In this document: positions 44,842 through 52,683 of the stretch, in pieces
Position numbering within the stretch: position 1 is the stretch's first letter
Layout of the letters: each line of letters opens with the position of its first letter
DNA from: Solicola gregarius
Lineage (GTDB): Bacteria > Actinomycetota > Actinomycetes > Propionibacteriales > Nocardioidaceae
Assembly: GCF_025790165.1 (NCBI RefSeq)
Contig: NZ_CP094970.1
Location: 1,364,001 to 1,428,000 of the forward strand
Direction of reading: 5' to 3'
Length of the DNA: 64,000 bases
Notes under the pieces: model-generated
What the model was told of the DNA's origin: nothing
The model's database searches: none
The model's input: the letters and a program-made list of their open reading frames with translations, nothing else
Program-made: the position numbers and the translations under genes

Positions 44842-45270
44842 ATGCCAACTCCGTGGGACAGCGCGGCTCCGGGCGTACTTGCGCTGCCTTCAGGGAGGCT
44901 CGTCCGCGGCCGCGGCTTACGCCGCCCTCTCCCACCGGGTCAGCGGCCGACGTACGGCCTGTACCTGCTCGGCCGACCGCATCCGCCCGTCGACTGGGAC
45001 AGCGAGTGGATCCGCTGGCCGGACTTTCGTCTGCCGAGCGACCGTGAAGCGGCCCGCGCCGCCATGCATGCCGCGTGGCGGCGAGCGGACACCGAGCGCG
45101 TGGAAGTCGCGTGTGGAGGAGGCGTCGGGCGTACGGGCACCGCACTCGCCTGCCTCGCCGTCCTCGACGGGGTTCCCGCACCCGAGGCGGTTGCGTACGT
45201 ACGCAAGCACTACGCACCCCGTGCGGTCGAGACACCCTGGCAGCGACGTTTCGTCGCGCGATTCGCTTAG
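44842..45270 (+). CDS. Protein-tyrosine-phosphatase-like protein
   Basis: A 142-residue dual-specificity-type phosphatase. The P-loop CGGGVGRTG has Cys91 and Arg97 (CxxxxxR), and WIRWPDFRLPSDREAA is the general-acid-loop region. TACGCT (44830-44835) is 6 nt before the ATG. The gene is bracketed by a MITE-like element on the left and a solo terminal repeat on the right. Confidence 0.85.
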   Translation: MPTPWDSAAPGVLALPSGRLVRGRGLRRPLPPGQRPTYGLYLLGRPHPPVDWDSEWIRWPDFRLPSDREAARAAMHAAWRRADTERVEVACGGGVGRTGTALACLAVLDGVPAPEAVAYVRKHYAPRAVETPWQRRFVARFA

Positions 45271-45285
45271 GCAGACGCGATCTAG
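45271..45285. repeat. Solo terminal repeat of the 44.7-kb element
   Basis: Matches 14 of 15 bases of the right terminal repeat (44811-44825) in the same orientation and ends in CTAG. It directly follows the phosphatase stop codon. Confidence 0.6.
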
Positions 45286-45308
45286 CCCCGATGTGGCAGG
45301 CTCACCGC

Positions 45309-45896
45309 ATGGCGACACCAGACCCCAAGGACGTCCTCCACCGATACCTGCAGACCGCCCGCGACGTGATGCTCTGGAAGCTCGACGGCGTTTCGGAGTA
45401 CGACGTACGCCGCCCGCTCACGCCGACCGGCACGAACCTTCTCGGGTTGGTGAAGCACTTGACGGGGGTGGAGGCCGGCTACCTCGGCGTGACCTTCGAC
45501 CGGCCGTTCGAGCTGCTTCCGTGGTTGACCGACGACGCCGACGACAACGTCGACATGTGGGCGACACCCGACGAGACCCGCGAACAGGTCGTCGGCCTCT
45601 ACCGGCAGGTGTGGGAGCACTCTGACGAGACGATCGACACCGTCGACCTGGACGCGCCCGTTGTCGTGCGCCACTGGCCGCCCGAGCGCCGCGACGTCAC
45701 CCTGCACCTCATCCTGGTGTATGTGATCGCCGAGACACATCGCCATGCAGGGCACGCCGATATCGTGCGCGAGCTCATCGACGGTGCGGCAGGGATGCGC
45801 GACGGCACCAGCAACCTTCCCGGTGGCGACCCGACCTGGTGGAGCGACTACCGCGAGCAGGTCGAGCGTGCCGCCCGCATCGCGGGCGAGCCGTGA
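45309..45896 (+). CDS. DinB-family (DUF664) metalloprotein
   Basis: A 195-residue four-helix protein of the DinB/DUF664 superfamily. HLTGVEAGY and AETHRHAGHADIVREL carry the conserved metal-binding histidines. Related proteins are thiol transferases using mycothiol or bacillithiol; the reaction here is unknown. The next gene starts inside its stop codon (GTGA). Confidence 0.9.
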   Translation: MATPDPKDVLHRYLQTARDVMLWKLDGVSEYDVRRPLTPTGTNLLGLVKHLTGVEAGYLGVTFDRPFELLPWLTDDADDNVDMWATPDETREQVVGLYRQVWEHSDETIDTVDLDAPVVVRHWPPERRDVTLHLILVYVIAETHRHAGHADIVRELIDGAAGMRDGTSNLPGGDPTWWSDYREQVERAARIAGEP

Positions 45897-46837
45897 CGTT
45901 CGCAGACCCGAGCCCGTCGACGATCGCAACCGCACGCACGCGGATCGCACCGCACGTACGCCCGCTCGCGACACGGCGCTCCGAATCGCGGAGCACCTTG
46001 GTAGACGGCGATGTGGTCCTCGCGCTCGAGAACGAGCAGCCGACCGGAAGCTTCAAGATCCGAGGCGCCGCGAACGCCGTCCTCTCGCACCTCGAGCGGG
46101 GCGTCACGGGCATCACCACGGCTTCGACCGGCAACCATGCGCGCGCAGTGGCGCACATCGCCCTCGCACACGGATTGCCCGTACGCGCGTACGTCTCACG
46201 CGACGTGAGCGACGGCCGGGTACGCGGCCTACACGCATTGGGCTCCGAGGTCGACCCGTCGGCGGCCGACCAGACCGAGGCGATCGAGCGCGCGCAGGCG
46301 TACGCGGACGAGCACGGCCACGCGTTCGTACCGCCGTTCGACGATCCGGACGTGATCAGCGGGCAAGGAACCCTCGGGCTCGACGTCGCGGATGCCCTTC
46401 CCGGCTTGGACATCGTCGTCGTGCCCGTCTCCGGTGGCGGTCTCGCGTCCGGACTAGCGATCGCCGTCAAGACCGCTCTCCCTGTCGCCCGAGTGATCGG
46501 TGTTTGCGCCGAGCGGGCACCCGCGATGAGGGCGGCCCTTGATGCCGGGCACCCAGTGGACGTACCCGAGCGCGAGACCGTCGCCGACTCGCTGCGCGGC
46601 GACCTCGGCCCCGATAACCGCTACACGTTCCGGCTGGTTCGCGACTTCGTCGACGAGGTAGCGACGATCGGCGAGGACTCGATCCTCGAAGCGCAGCACG
46701 AGCTGCGGCGCGACGGCCTGGCGGTCGAAGGCGCCGCTGCCGCTGCCGCGGCATACGTGAGCGCGACGCCGGCGGCCTTCGCCGGCCTCCGGACCGCAGT
46801 CATCGTGTCGGGGGCGGCCGACGACGCGCGCAGCTGA
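45893..46837 (+). CDS. Threonine-dehydratase-like PLP enzyme
   Basis: A 314-residue fold-type II PLP enzyme. PTGSFKIRGAANA (PLP Lys55), TASTGNHARAVA and VVPVSGGGLASGLA are diagnostic of threonine/serine ammonia-lyases and related EutB-like enzymes. There is no C-terminal ACT domain, so it is the catabolic or non-allosteric type. GTG 45893 overlaps the DinB stop. Confidence 0.9.
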   Translation: MTFADPSPSTIATARTRIAPHVRPLATRRSESRSTLVDGDVVLALENEQPTGSFKIRGAANAVLSHLERGVTGITTASTGNHARAVAHIALAHGLPVRAYVSRDVSDGRVRGLHALGSEVDPSAADQTEAIERAQAYADEHGHAFVPPFDDPDVISGQGTLGLDVADALPGLDIVVVPVSGGGLASGLAIAVKTALPVARVIGVCAERAPAMRAALDAGHPVDVPERETVADSLRGDLGPDNRYTFRLVRDFVDEVATIGEDSILEAQHELRRDGLAVEGAAAAAAAYVSATPAAFAGLRTAVIVSGAADDARS

Positions 46838-46856
46838 CCGCCAAGCCCGCGAATCG

Positions 46857-47726
46857 TCAAGGACGCCTTGGATCTGTGTGTCTAACGATGGCGGGTACGA
46901 CGAGGTCCCACGTCGATCTCGGCGGCACCTGGTGACCCATGCCGTCGACAATCAACAGCTCGGCACCGTCGATCTCCGCGGCCAGGGCCTCACCGTGCTC
47001 CGGCGGGAACATCGGATCCTCGCGCCCATGGATGACGAGCGTCGGCGCGAGCACGTTTCTCATCGGCGGTGAGTCGTACTCGCTGTCGCCCAGGTCCAGC
47101 CAGTGGTTCTTGGTCGCCGATTCGATGCGGGTCGTCCGGTCGACGGTCCGGGCGGCGACCGCTCGCGCGTACGCCTCGTCGAACTCACCCGGCGCGGCCA
47201 GCGGGCGCTCGGCCTCGACCAGGTAGTCGATCACCGCAGCCCGATCCGACCAGTCGGGCTCTGGCGGCGGGTTCTCGAACGACTCTCGCGCACGTGGCGC
47301 CATCGATGGCAGATCGCGTTGCGTGCTTGGCGTACCGGCAATGCTCGTCGACATCAGGGTGAGCGTCGTGACCCTCTCCGGCGCGTACGCGGCGATGTAC
47401 TGCGCGATTCCGCCGCCCATCGAGATGCCGACGACGTGCGCCGTTCCACCCGCGACCTCGTCGATGAGCGCGATCGGGTCGCGGGTGAGGTCGTCGCCGG
47501 TGTACGTGGGTTCGCCGGGCGGAGAGCTCGTCGAACGTCCGGTATCGCGATGGTCGTACCGGATGACGAATCGCCCGGCCTCGCCGAGAGCGCGACAGAA
47601 GTCGGGATCCCACCCATCCATGGATCCTGCCGCACCCGAGATGAGCAGCATCGCGGGTGCATCGCGGTCGCCGAATGTGTCGACGCAGATCTCGACCCCG
47701 CGGAGCTGCACCATCGTCTCGACCAT
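46857..47726 (-). CDS. Alpha/beta fold hydrolase
   Basis: A 289-residue hydrolase with RYDHRDTGRST, the nucleophile elbow GISMGGG, acid HGREDPMFPP and base GMGHQVPP. The layout is that of esterases and aclacinomycin-methylesterase-like proteins. ATG 47726 has TAGGGT (47739-47734) 7 nt upstream, so it is preferred to GTG 47735, which overlaps that -10. Confidence 0.9.
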   Translation of the reverse strand: MVETMVQLRGVEICVDTFGDRDAPAMLLISGAAGSMDGWDPDFCRALGEAGRFVIRYDHRDTGRSTSSPPGEPTYTGDDLTRDPIALIDEVAGGTAHVVGISMGGGIAQYIAAYAPERVTTLTLMSTSIAGTPSTQRDLPSMAPRARESFENPPPEPDWSDRAAVIDYLVEAERPLAAPGEFDEAYARAVAARTVDRTTRIESATKNHWLDLGDSEYDSPPMRNVLAPTLVIHGREDPMFPPEHGEALAAEIDGAELLIVDGMGHQVPPRSTWDLVVPAIVRHTDPRRP

Positions 47727-47800
47727 GCGCCGCACCCTACGCCGGAGACGACTTTCTCGAATGTGCTCCGACGGAGCGTTACTCGCCGCTACGGTACGTA

Positions 47801-47879
47801 CAAGGTGCGTAAAGGCATCAGGCCCGCTCCCTCGGGTTGCGCACCTTGTGACCCCGGCCTCGCTCGCGAGGCCGGGGTC
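47801..47879 (+). ncRNA. Structured leader or small RNA with terminator
   Basis: After a -10-like TACGGT (47790-47795) the sequence opens with a 9-bp stem (47801-47809 with 47840-47848). It is followed at once by a perfect 13-bp GC terminator stem (47850-47862 with 47867-47879, loop CTCG). It lies 99 nt before the secreted C39-type peptidase gene. It matches no riboswitch class I know and may be an attenuator or an independent small RNA. Confidence 0.5.
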
Positions 47880-47978
47880 TCGGCGTCTCTGGTTTCGCTG
47901 CTCGGGTTTCGGGTAGGTGCTCTGTCACAGGGACCAGTCGGTGCTCCACACGGGAGCATGCCGAGTTAGGACAGCGCC

Positions 47979-48620
47979 ATGAAGCGACAGATAGCCGCCG
48001 GTCTCGGGGCTGCGACCCTCACCCTGGGCATCGCGGTCAGCACGGGAGCGTCCGCTGATGCACTCCCGCAGACTCAACAACAGACCAGCTCGCGCGTCGA
48101 GATCGCGTCCTCGCGAATGCTCGAGACGGTCCACCAGTGGCAGGAGACCGGCTACTGGTGTGGGCCGGCCGCAACCCGTCACGCACTCACCGCGCGAGGC
48201 ATCGAGAGCTACTCCCAGTCGGAGCTCGCGGACCGCCTCGGAACAGACACCGGCGGGACCGATCACATCAGTCAGGTGACCGGCGTGCTCAACGACCTCG
48301 GAGCCGGCAACTACAAGACGGTGGAGACGCTCAGCGATCCCATGTCGGATTCGCAGAAGGCGGCCCTGTGGGACCACATCGTGGAGAGCGTCAACGCCGA
48401 CCGCGCCGTGGTCGCCAACATCATCTCGATGCCGTCCAGCAAGCCGGACCACTATCCGAACTCGACGATCTACCACTACTTCACGATCAGTGGGTACGAC
48501 TCGGACACCGATCGGGTGCGGATCGTCGACTCCGCCTTCGGCGTCGCACGCTACTGGCTGCCGTTCGACCAGGCGGCTCGGCTGATCGCCGGAAAGGGGT
48601 ACTCGTACCACGACGCGTAG
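47979..48620 (+). CDS. Secreted C39-family peptidase
   Basis: A 213-residue exported papain-fold peptidase. A signal peptide (about 1-28) precedes the peptidase_C39-like domain with Cys61 (YWCGPAATRHAL), His at about 167 (IYHYFTISGYD) and Asp (VRIVDSAFG). AGGA precedes the ATG. The upstream RNA structure may control its expression. The substrate is unknown; wall peptides or exported leader peptides are options. Confidence 0.85.
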   Translation: MKRQIAAGLGAATLTLGIAVSTGASADALPQTQQQTSSRVEIASSRMLETVHQWQETGYWCGPAATRHALTARGIESYSQSELADRLGTDTGGTDHISQVTGVLNDLGAGNYKTVETLSDPMSDSQKAALWDHIVESVNADRAVVANIISMPSSKPDHYPNSTIYHYFTISGYDSDTDRVRIVDSAFGVARYWLPFDQAARLIAGKGYSYHDA

Positions 48621-48695
48621 GTCGCACAACGCGACCGTGCTGCGCCGACGGGATAACGCGTTTACGTGCTCGCCTCGCCGCCATACGATCACGGC

Positions 48696-49454
48696 GTGAC
48701 CCCTCGTGCCCTCTCGTTCGGCTCGGCCGCGGCGGCGTACGAGCGGTTCCGGCCGGGCTACCCCGACGCGCTGGTCGAGCGCGTGCTCGCGTACGGCACT
48801 GGGCCGATGCGGACTGCCCTGGAGATCGGTGCGGGTACGGGCAAGGCCACGCGTGCCTTCGTGCGGCACGGCGTGGAGGTGCTCGCATCGGAGCCCGATC
48901 CGTTGATGCTGGCCGAGCTACGTCGTCAGGTGCCAGGGGCGGCGACACAGCAGGCAACGTTCGAGGAGGTCTCGACGGAGCCGACGTACGACCTCGTGTA
49001 CGCGGCCGCCTCGTTGCACTGGACCGATTCGGCGACCCGGTGGCGTCGAATCGCTGCCCTGCTGCGACCTGGCGGCACCCTTGCCTCGTTCGGCGCTCCG
49101 ATCCAGCTGGCGACCGCGGCAGACCGCGCGACGTACGAGGCCGCGCGCAGCCCGTACCTCGACCACGACTTCATCCCGTCGCCGGACGGCACGCCCGCCG
49201 ATGCGGCCCTGGAGTGGCCCGGAACGGAGCTGATGGGCTCCGACCTCTTCACGGACGTACAGCAGGTGGTCGTCGAGCGGCGTTGGTCGGGTACGGCGGC
49301 CGAGTACGTCGGCTACCTCTCGACCGTGTCGGCGTACCTGCAACTGCCGTCTGAACGGCGCGCCGAGGCGTTGCGGCAGGTCGCCGCGGCCCTTCCCGAG
49401 CGGGTTGAGATATCCGGCGACCTGACGGTCCACCTCGCTCGCCGCGCGGGATGA
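48696..49454 (+). CDS. Class I SAM-dependent methyltransferase
   Basis: A 252-residue methyltransferase with SAM motif I ALEIGAGTGKATR (41-53), the acidic EPDP at the end of strand 2, and LVYAAASLHWTD motif post-II. The substrate is unknown. GTG 48696 follows TACGAT (48684-48689) by 6 nt, a leaderless start. Confidence 0.9.
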   Translation: MTPRALSFGSAAAAYERFRPGYPDALVERVLAYGTGPMRTALEIGAGTGKATRAFVRHGVEVLASEPDPLMLAELRRQVPGAATQQATFEEVSTEPTYDLVYAAASLHWTDSATRWRRIAALLRPGGTLASFGAPIQLATAADRATYEAARSPYLDHDFIPSPDGTPADAALEWPGTELMGSDLFTDVQQVVVERRWSGTAAEYVGYLSTVSAYLQLPSERRAEALRQVAAALPERVEISGDLTVHLARRAG

Positions 49455-49551
49455 CCACCGGCCGTTCCGAAGGCACGCGGGGTCGCCTGCCGGCGGGCGG
49501 CGCCGTCGTGCCAGCGTAGAGGTTCGAACCCGAGCCGGAGGTGCCCGCAGC

Positions 49552-50322
49552 ATGTCGTACTTCGAGCGCACAGGTGCGTCAACGTACCGCGCGACGAGCA
49601 ACGTGAGCGGCGCCTGGGACCCCGCTGACCAACACATCGCTCCCGCCCTCGGGCTGCTCGCGCACGTCGTCGAGATGGATCGTGACCGGCGCGGCCGCGA
49701 CGACCTCGTCATCGGCCGCCTCTCGTACGACATCTTGGGCACGGTGCCCGTCGAGGAGATGGAGACATCGGTCGAAGTCCTGCGGCCCGGTCGTACGATC
49801 GAGCTGGTCGAGGCGGTCCTCCGGCACAACAACCGCGACGTCGTACGAATGCGGGTCTGGCTGCTACAACCGCGCGACACCGCCGACCTGGCCGGCACCG
49901 CGCTGCCGCGGATCCCATCGCCGGACGACACGCCCGCGTGGGATCCGGCGACCGTGTGGCCGGGCGGGTTCATCGGCTCCGTCGAGGTTCGTCGCGCACA
50001 GGTCGAGCCCGGGCGCGCGGCGTTCTGGGTACGTACCACGCAGCCGCTCGTCGACGACGAGAAGGCGAGCCGGCTCGCGGCGGCCGTCGGACTCCTCGAC
50101 ATCGCGAACGGCATGACCGTGCGCGCCGATCCCAAGGCCGTGGTCTTCCCGAACGTCGACCTGACTGCTCATCTGTTCGCTGAGCCGCAGGGCGACTGGC
50201 TCGGCTTCGACACCACCGTCTCGTTCGGTACGTCCGGGCTGGGTACGACGAGCACCGTCATCCACGACGCCGGCGGGCCGATCGGGACGATGACGCAGAT
50301 GCTGACGGTCAGGCCCCGCTAG
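49552..50322 (+). CDS. Acyl-CoA thioesterase-like (double hot-dog)
   Basis: A 256-residue protein with two hot-dog halves of the TesB/4HBT_3 type. HIAPALGLLAHVVE starts the first fold, and LTAHLFAEPQGDWLGFDTTVSFGTSGLG is the conserved end of the second. It should hydrolyse acyl-CoA esters. GGAGG lies about 10 nt before the ATG. Confidence 0.85.
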   Translation: MSYFERTGASTYRATSNVSGAWDPADQHIAPALGLLAHVVEMDRDRRGRDDLVIGRLSYDILGTVPVEEMETSVEVLRPGRTIELVEAVLRHNNRDVVRMRVWLLQPRDTADLAGTALPRIPSPDDTPAWDPATVWPGGFIGSVEVRRAQVEPGRAAFWVRTTQPLVDDEKASRLAAAVGLLDIANGMTVRADPKAVVFPNVDLTAHLFAEPQGDWLGFDTTVSFGTSGLGTTSTVIHDAGGPIGTMTQMLTVRPR

Positions 50323-50344
50323 AGCGCGAGATCCGAGCGAGTCG

Positions 50345-51304
50345 TCAGTCGGCCGGTGGCGACTCGGCCCCATCGCGCTCGTCTCGGTCGGCCCATTCCA
50401 GCAAGGGTGCGATGTCGAAGACCGCCTCGTCGATGCGTGCGTGCAGGTCACCCAGCTTGGCGTACCGCAAGGGCATCGACGTGATCGTGAAGTCTTCGGG
50501 ACGTACGTCGTCTATCTCGTCCCACCGCACCGGCGCCGACACCCTTGCATCGGGCACGCCACGGACGGAGTATGCACACGCGATCGTGTGGTCGCGGGCG
50601 TTCTGGTTGTAGTCGACGAAGAGCATCGCCGGATCCCGGTCCTTGCGCCACCAGGTCGTGGTCACGTCGTCGGGCGCCCGGCGCTCGACCTCGCGAGCGA
50701 ACGCCAATGCCGCCCGCCGTACGTCGGCGAATCCGTGCTCGGGTGCGATGCGGACGTACACGTGCATTCCGCGTCCCCCCGACGTCTTCGGCCACCCCGT
50801 CGCGCCGAGCTCGTCGAGGAGCTCGTGAACGACGTGAGCCACCCGCTGGACAGTGGCGAAGTCGCAGTCGGGCATCGGATCGAGGTCGATTCGCCACTCG
50901 TCGGGTACTTCGGTGTCGGCGCGCCGGCTGTTCCACGGATGGAACTCGACCGTCGACATCTGCACGGCCCAGATCACCTGCGCCAGGTCGGTGACGCACA
51001 GTTCGTACGCGTGCCTGCCGTACCGGGGGAACTCCACCCGTACGGTCTCGATCCAGGGCGGCGCACCGGCCGGGATCCGCTTCTGGTGGACCTTGTCGCC
51101 GCTGATGCCGGTCGGAAAGCGGTGCAGCATGCACGGCCGCTCGCGCAGCGCGTTGACGACACCGTCGCCGACGGAGAGGTAGTAGTTGACGAGGTCGCGC
51201 TTGGTCGCCCCCGTCTGCGGGAAGTAGACGCGGTCGGGATTCGTAACCCGCACCACGTACGGCCCGACCTCGATCTCGACCGGATCGCCCGCTTTCGACG
51301 CCAT
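50345..51304 (-). CDS. Stand-alone LigD-type polymerase/primase domain
   Basis: A 319-residue protein equal to the polymerase domain of LigD (archaeo-eukaryotic primase fold). RIDLDPMPD carries catalytic Asp140 and Asp142, followed by KTSGGRGMHVYVRI and DYNQNARDHTIACAYSVRG. It makes short RNA/DNA additions in non-homologous end joining. GGAGG is 4 nt before the ATG. No ku or ligase gene is in the window, so its partner genes are elsewhere. Confidence 0.92.
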   Translation of the reverse strand: MASKAGDPVEIEVGPYVVRVTNPDRVYFPQTGATKRDLVNYYLSVGDGVVNALRERPCMLHRFPTGISGDKVHQKRIPAGAPPWIETVRVEFPRYGRHAYELCVTDLAQVIWAVQMSTVEFHPWNSRRADTEVPDEWRIDLDPMPDCDFATVQRVAHVVHELLDELGATGWPKTSGGRGMHVYVRIAPEHGFADVRRAALAFAREVERRAPDDVTTTWWRKDRDPAMLFVDYNQNARDHTIACAYSVRGVPDARVSAPVRWDEIDDVRPEDFTITSMPLRYAKLGDLHARIDEAVFDIAPLLEWADRDERDGAESPPAD

Positions 51305-51346
51305 GCCGCCTCCCGTAGCCGCACGTGCCGCGGCCGCGGCACCACC

Positions 51347-51829
51347 CTACTCAGAGCCGGCGCCCTCCACGTACGCCTTGATGCCCTCGAGCCAGGTGCG
51401 GATGTTATCGGCGAGCACGCCGTCGTCGATGTGTGGCGCAACGGCGGCGGCGTCCATCGACTCCTCGCAGCGGATCCGGGCCCGGGCGGGGCCGAGCTCG
51501 TCGAACTCATAGACGCATGCCATCGCCATACCCGGTGCAGTGTTAGCCCAGGTCAGACGGGTAGCGCGCTCCACCAGCGCGAACGCCGAGGTGACCGGGA
51601 CGCCGCCGGCGTGCCAGGTGAACCCACTGCCCGTCGCCGGTGGCCCGGATGGAACTGCCTTCGATATGTCGTCGCGCAGACTCGGCCAGTTCTCGACATG
51701 CGCGAGGGTGTCCCACACTGCGTCGCGTGGCGCCTCGATGTCGATGGAGCCGGTTGCGCACGCGGGTGCGGCAGCGTCCACTGAGCCGATCAACGCCTGC
51801 CGATACGCGGGGCTTTCGGTTGGTCTCAT
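51347..51829 (-). CDS. SRPBCC-family protein
   Basis: A 160-residue START/Bet v1-like protein (polyketide cyclase/COQ10 type). IEAPRDAVWDTLAHVENWPSL is the first conserved block. The fold binds hydrophobic ligands; the function is unknown. GGAGG precedes the ATG and a perfect 9-bp dyad lies just upstream, so the divergent TetR protein probably represses it. Confidence 0.88.
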   Translation of the reverse strand: MRPTESPAYRQALIGSVDAAAPACATGSIDIEAPRDAVWDTLAHVENWPSLRDDISKAVPSGPPATGSGFTWHAGGVPVTSAFALVERATRLTWANTAPGMAMACVYEFDELGPARARIRCEESMDAAAVAPHIDDGVLADNIRTWLEGIKAYVEGAGSE

Positions 51830-51840
51830 TATTCCTCCAA

Positions 51841-51861
51841 TATCGATACGGTGTATCGATA
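51841..51861. promoter_or_regulatory. TetR operator
   Basis: TATCGATAC and GTATCGATA are perfect 9-bp arms around GGT, 11 nt upstream of the SRPBCC start codon and between divergent SRPBCC and tetR genes. Confidence 0.8.
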
Positions 51862-51921
51862 CAGCGTAACGGATCGAGTTGGATACGGTCGATCGAGCAC
51901 AGCTGGAGGTGGTTCGACATC

Positions 51922-52665
51922 GTGCGATTCGACCGAACTCTTGCCCTGCTGTGGGGCGACGACTCCAAAGCGGTCGGGCGCTCCGGCCTCACTATCGCGG
52001 ACTTCGTGGCGGCCGCGACCGCGATCCTCGACGAGCGAGGGTCCGTGGGGCTCTCGATGCGTACCGTCGCGAGCCGCCTCGGCGTACGCACGATGGCGGC
52101 ATACACCTTCGGAAACAAGGGCGATCTGGTCGCATTGGTGGTCGACCGCGCGTACCGGGAGATGTATCCGCCACGTAGGCGTCCCCGTCGAGACTGGCGC
52201 CGCGGCCTTGCCGACATCGCCAACGCCAACCGCGCGCTCGGCCTGGCGCATCCGTGGCTCACGGAGCTCCAGGCGGTTCGCTCACTGATGGGACCGCACG
52301 AGTTCCAGAAGCGCGAACGTGAGCTTGCTCCGCTCGAGTCGACTCCGCTCAGCGATGTCGAGAAGGACCAGGTGCTGACCCAGGTACTCCTCCATGTCGC
52401 CGGGATGACCCGGATGGAGACGGCGTTGCGGCACGAGCGAGAGGAGACCGGACTCAATGACCCTCAGTGGTGGCGGGCCATCATGCCCACCCTCGAACCC
52501 GTCGTCGATCCGCAGCAGTTCCCGCTGTCCGTGCGTGTCGGCCTGGCGACGCAGGACGCCCGCAACGGCGAGTTCTCGGGCGACGCGATATTCAGGTTCG
52601 GACTCGACCGCCTCCTCGACGGGATCGGCGTCCTCATCGAGGGCCGCCGACCGCGCGACAGTTGA
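51922..52665 (+). CDS. TetR-family repressor with TetR_C-type domain
   Basis: A 247-residue regulator. An N-terminal FDRTLALLWG segment, HTH at about 40-68 (MRTVASRLGVRTMAAYTFGNKGDLV) and TetR-like C-terminal domain resemble the 23232 regulator. GTG 51922 is the best start; GGAGG lies 12 nt upstream, so the exact start is uncertain. A beta-lactamase-fold gene follows 18 nt later. Confidence 0.85.
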   Translation: MRFDRTLALLWGDDSKAVGRSGLTIADFVAAATAILDERGSVGLSMRTVASRLGVRTMAAYTFGNKGDLVALVVDRAYREMYPPRRRPRRDWRRGLADIANANRALGLAHPWLTELQAVRSLMGPHEFQKRERELAPLESTPLSDVEKDQVLTQVLLHVAGMTRMETALRHEREETGLNDPQWWRAIMPTLEPVVDPQQFPLSVRVGLATQDARNGEFSGDAIFRFGLDRLLDGIGVLIEGRRPRDS

Positions 52666-52683
52666 CATCGTGTGGAGGTTGCC

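Noticed and set aside
47801-47879. ydaO-type cyclic di-AMP riboswitch before a peptidase gene
   Set aside because: Position is suggestive, but the conserved ydaO sequence blocks are missing and the RNA is too short.
49515-49540. tRNA T-arm (GGTTCGAACC)
   Set aside because: The 10-bp palindrome resembles a T loop but no acceptor, D or anticodon arms can be formed around it.
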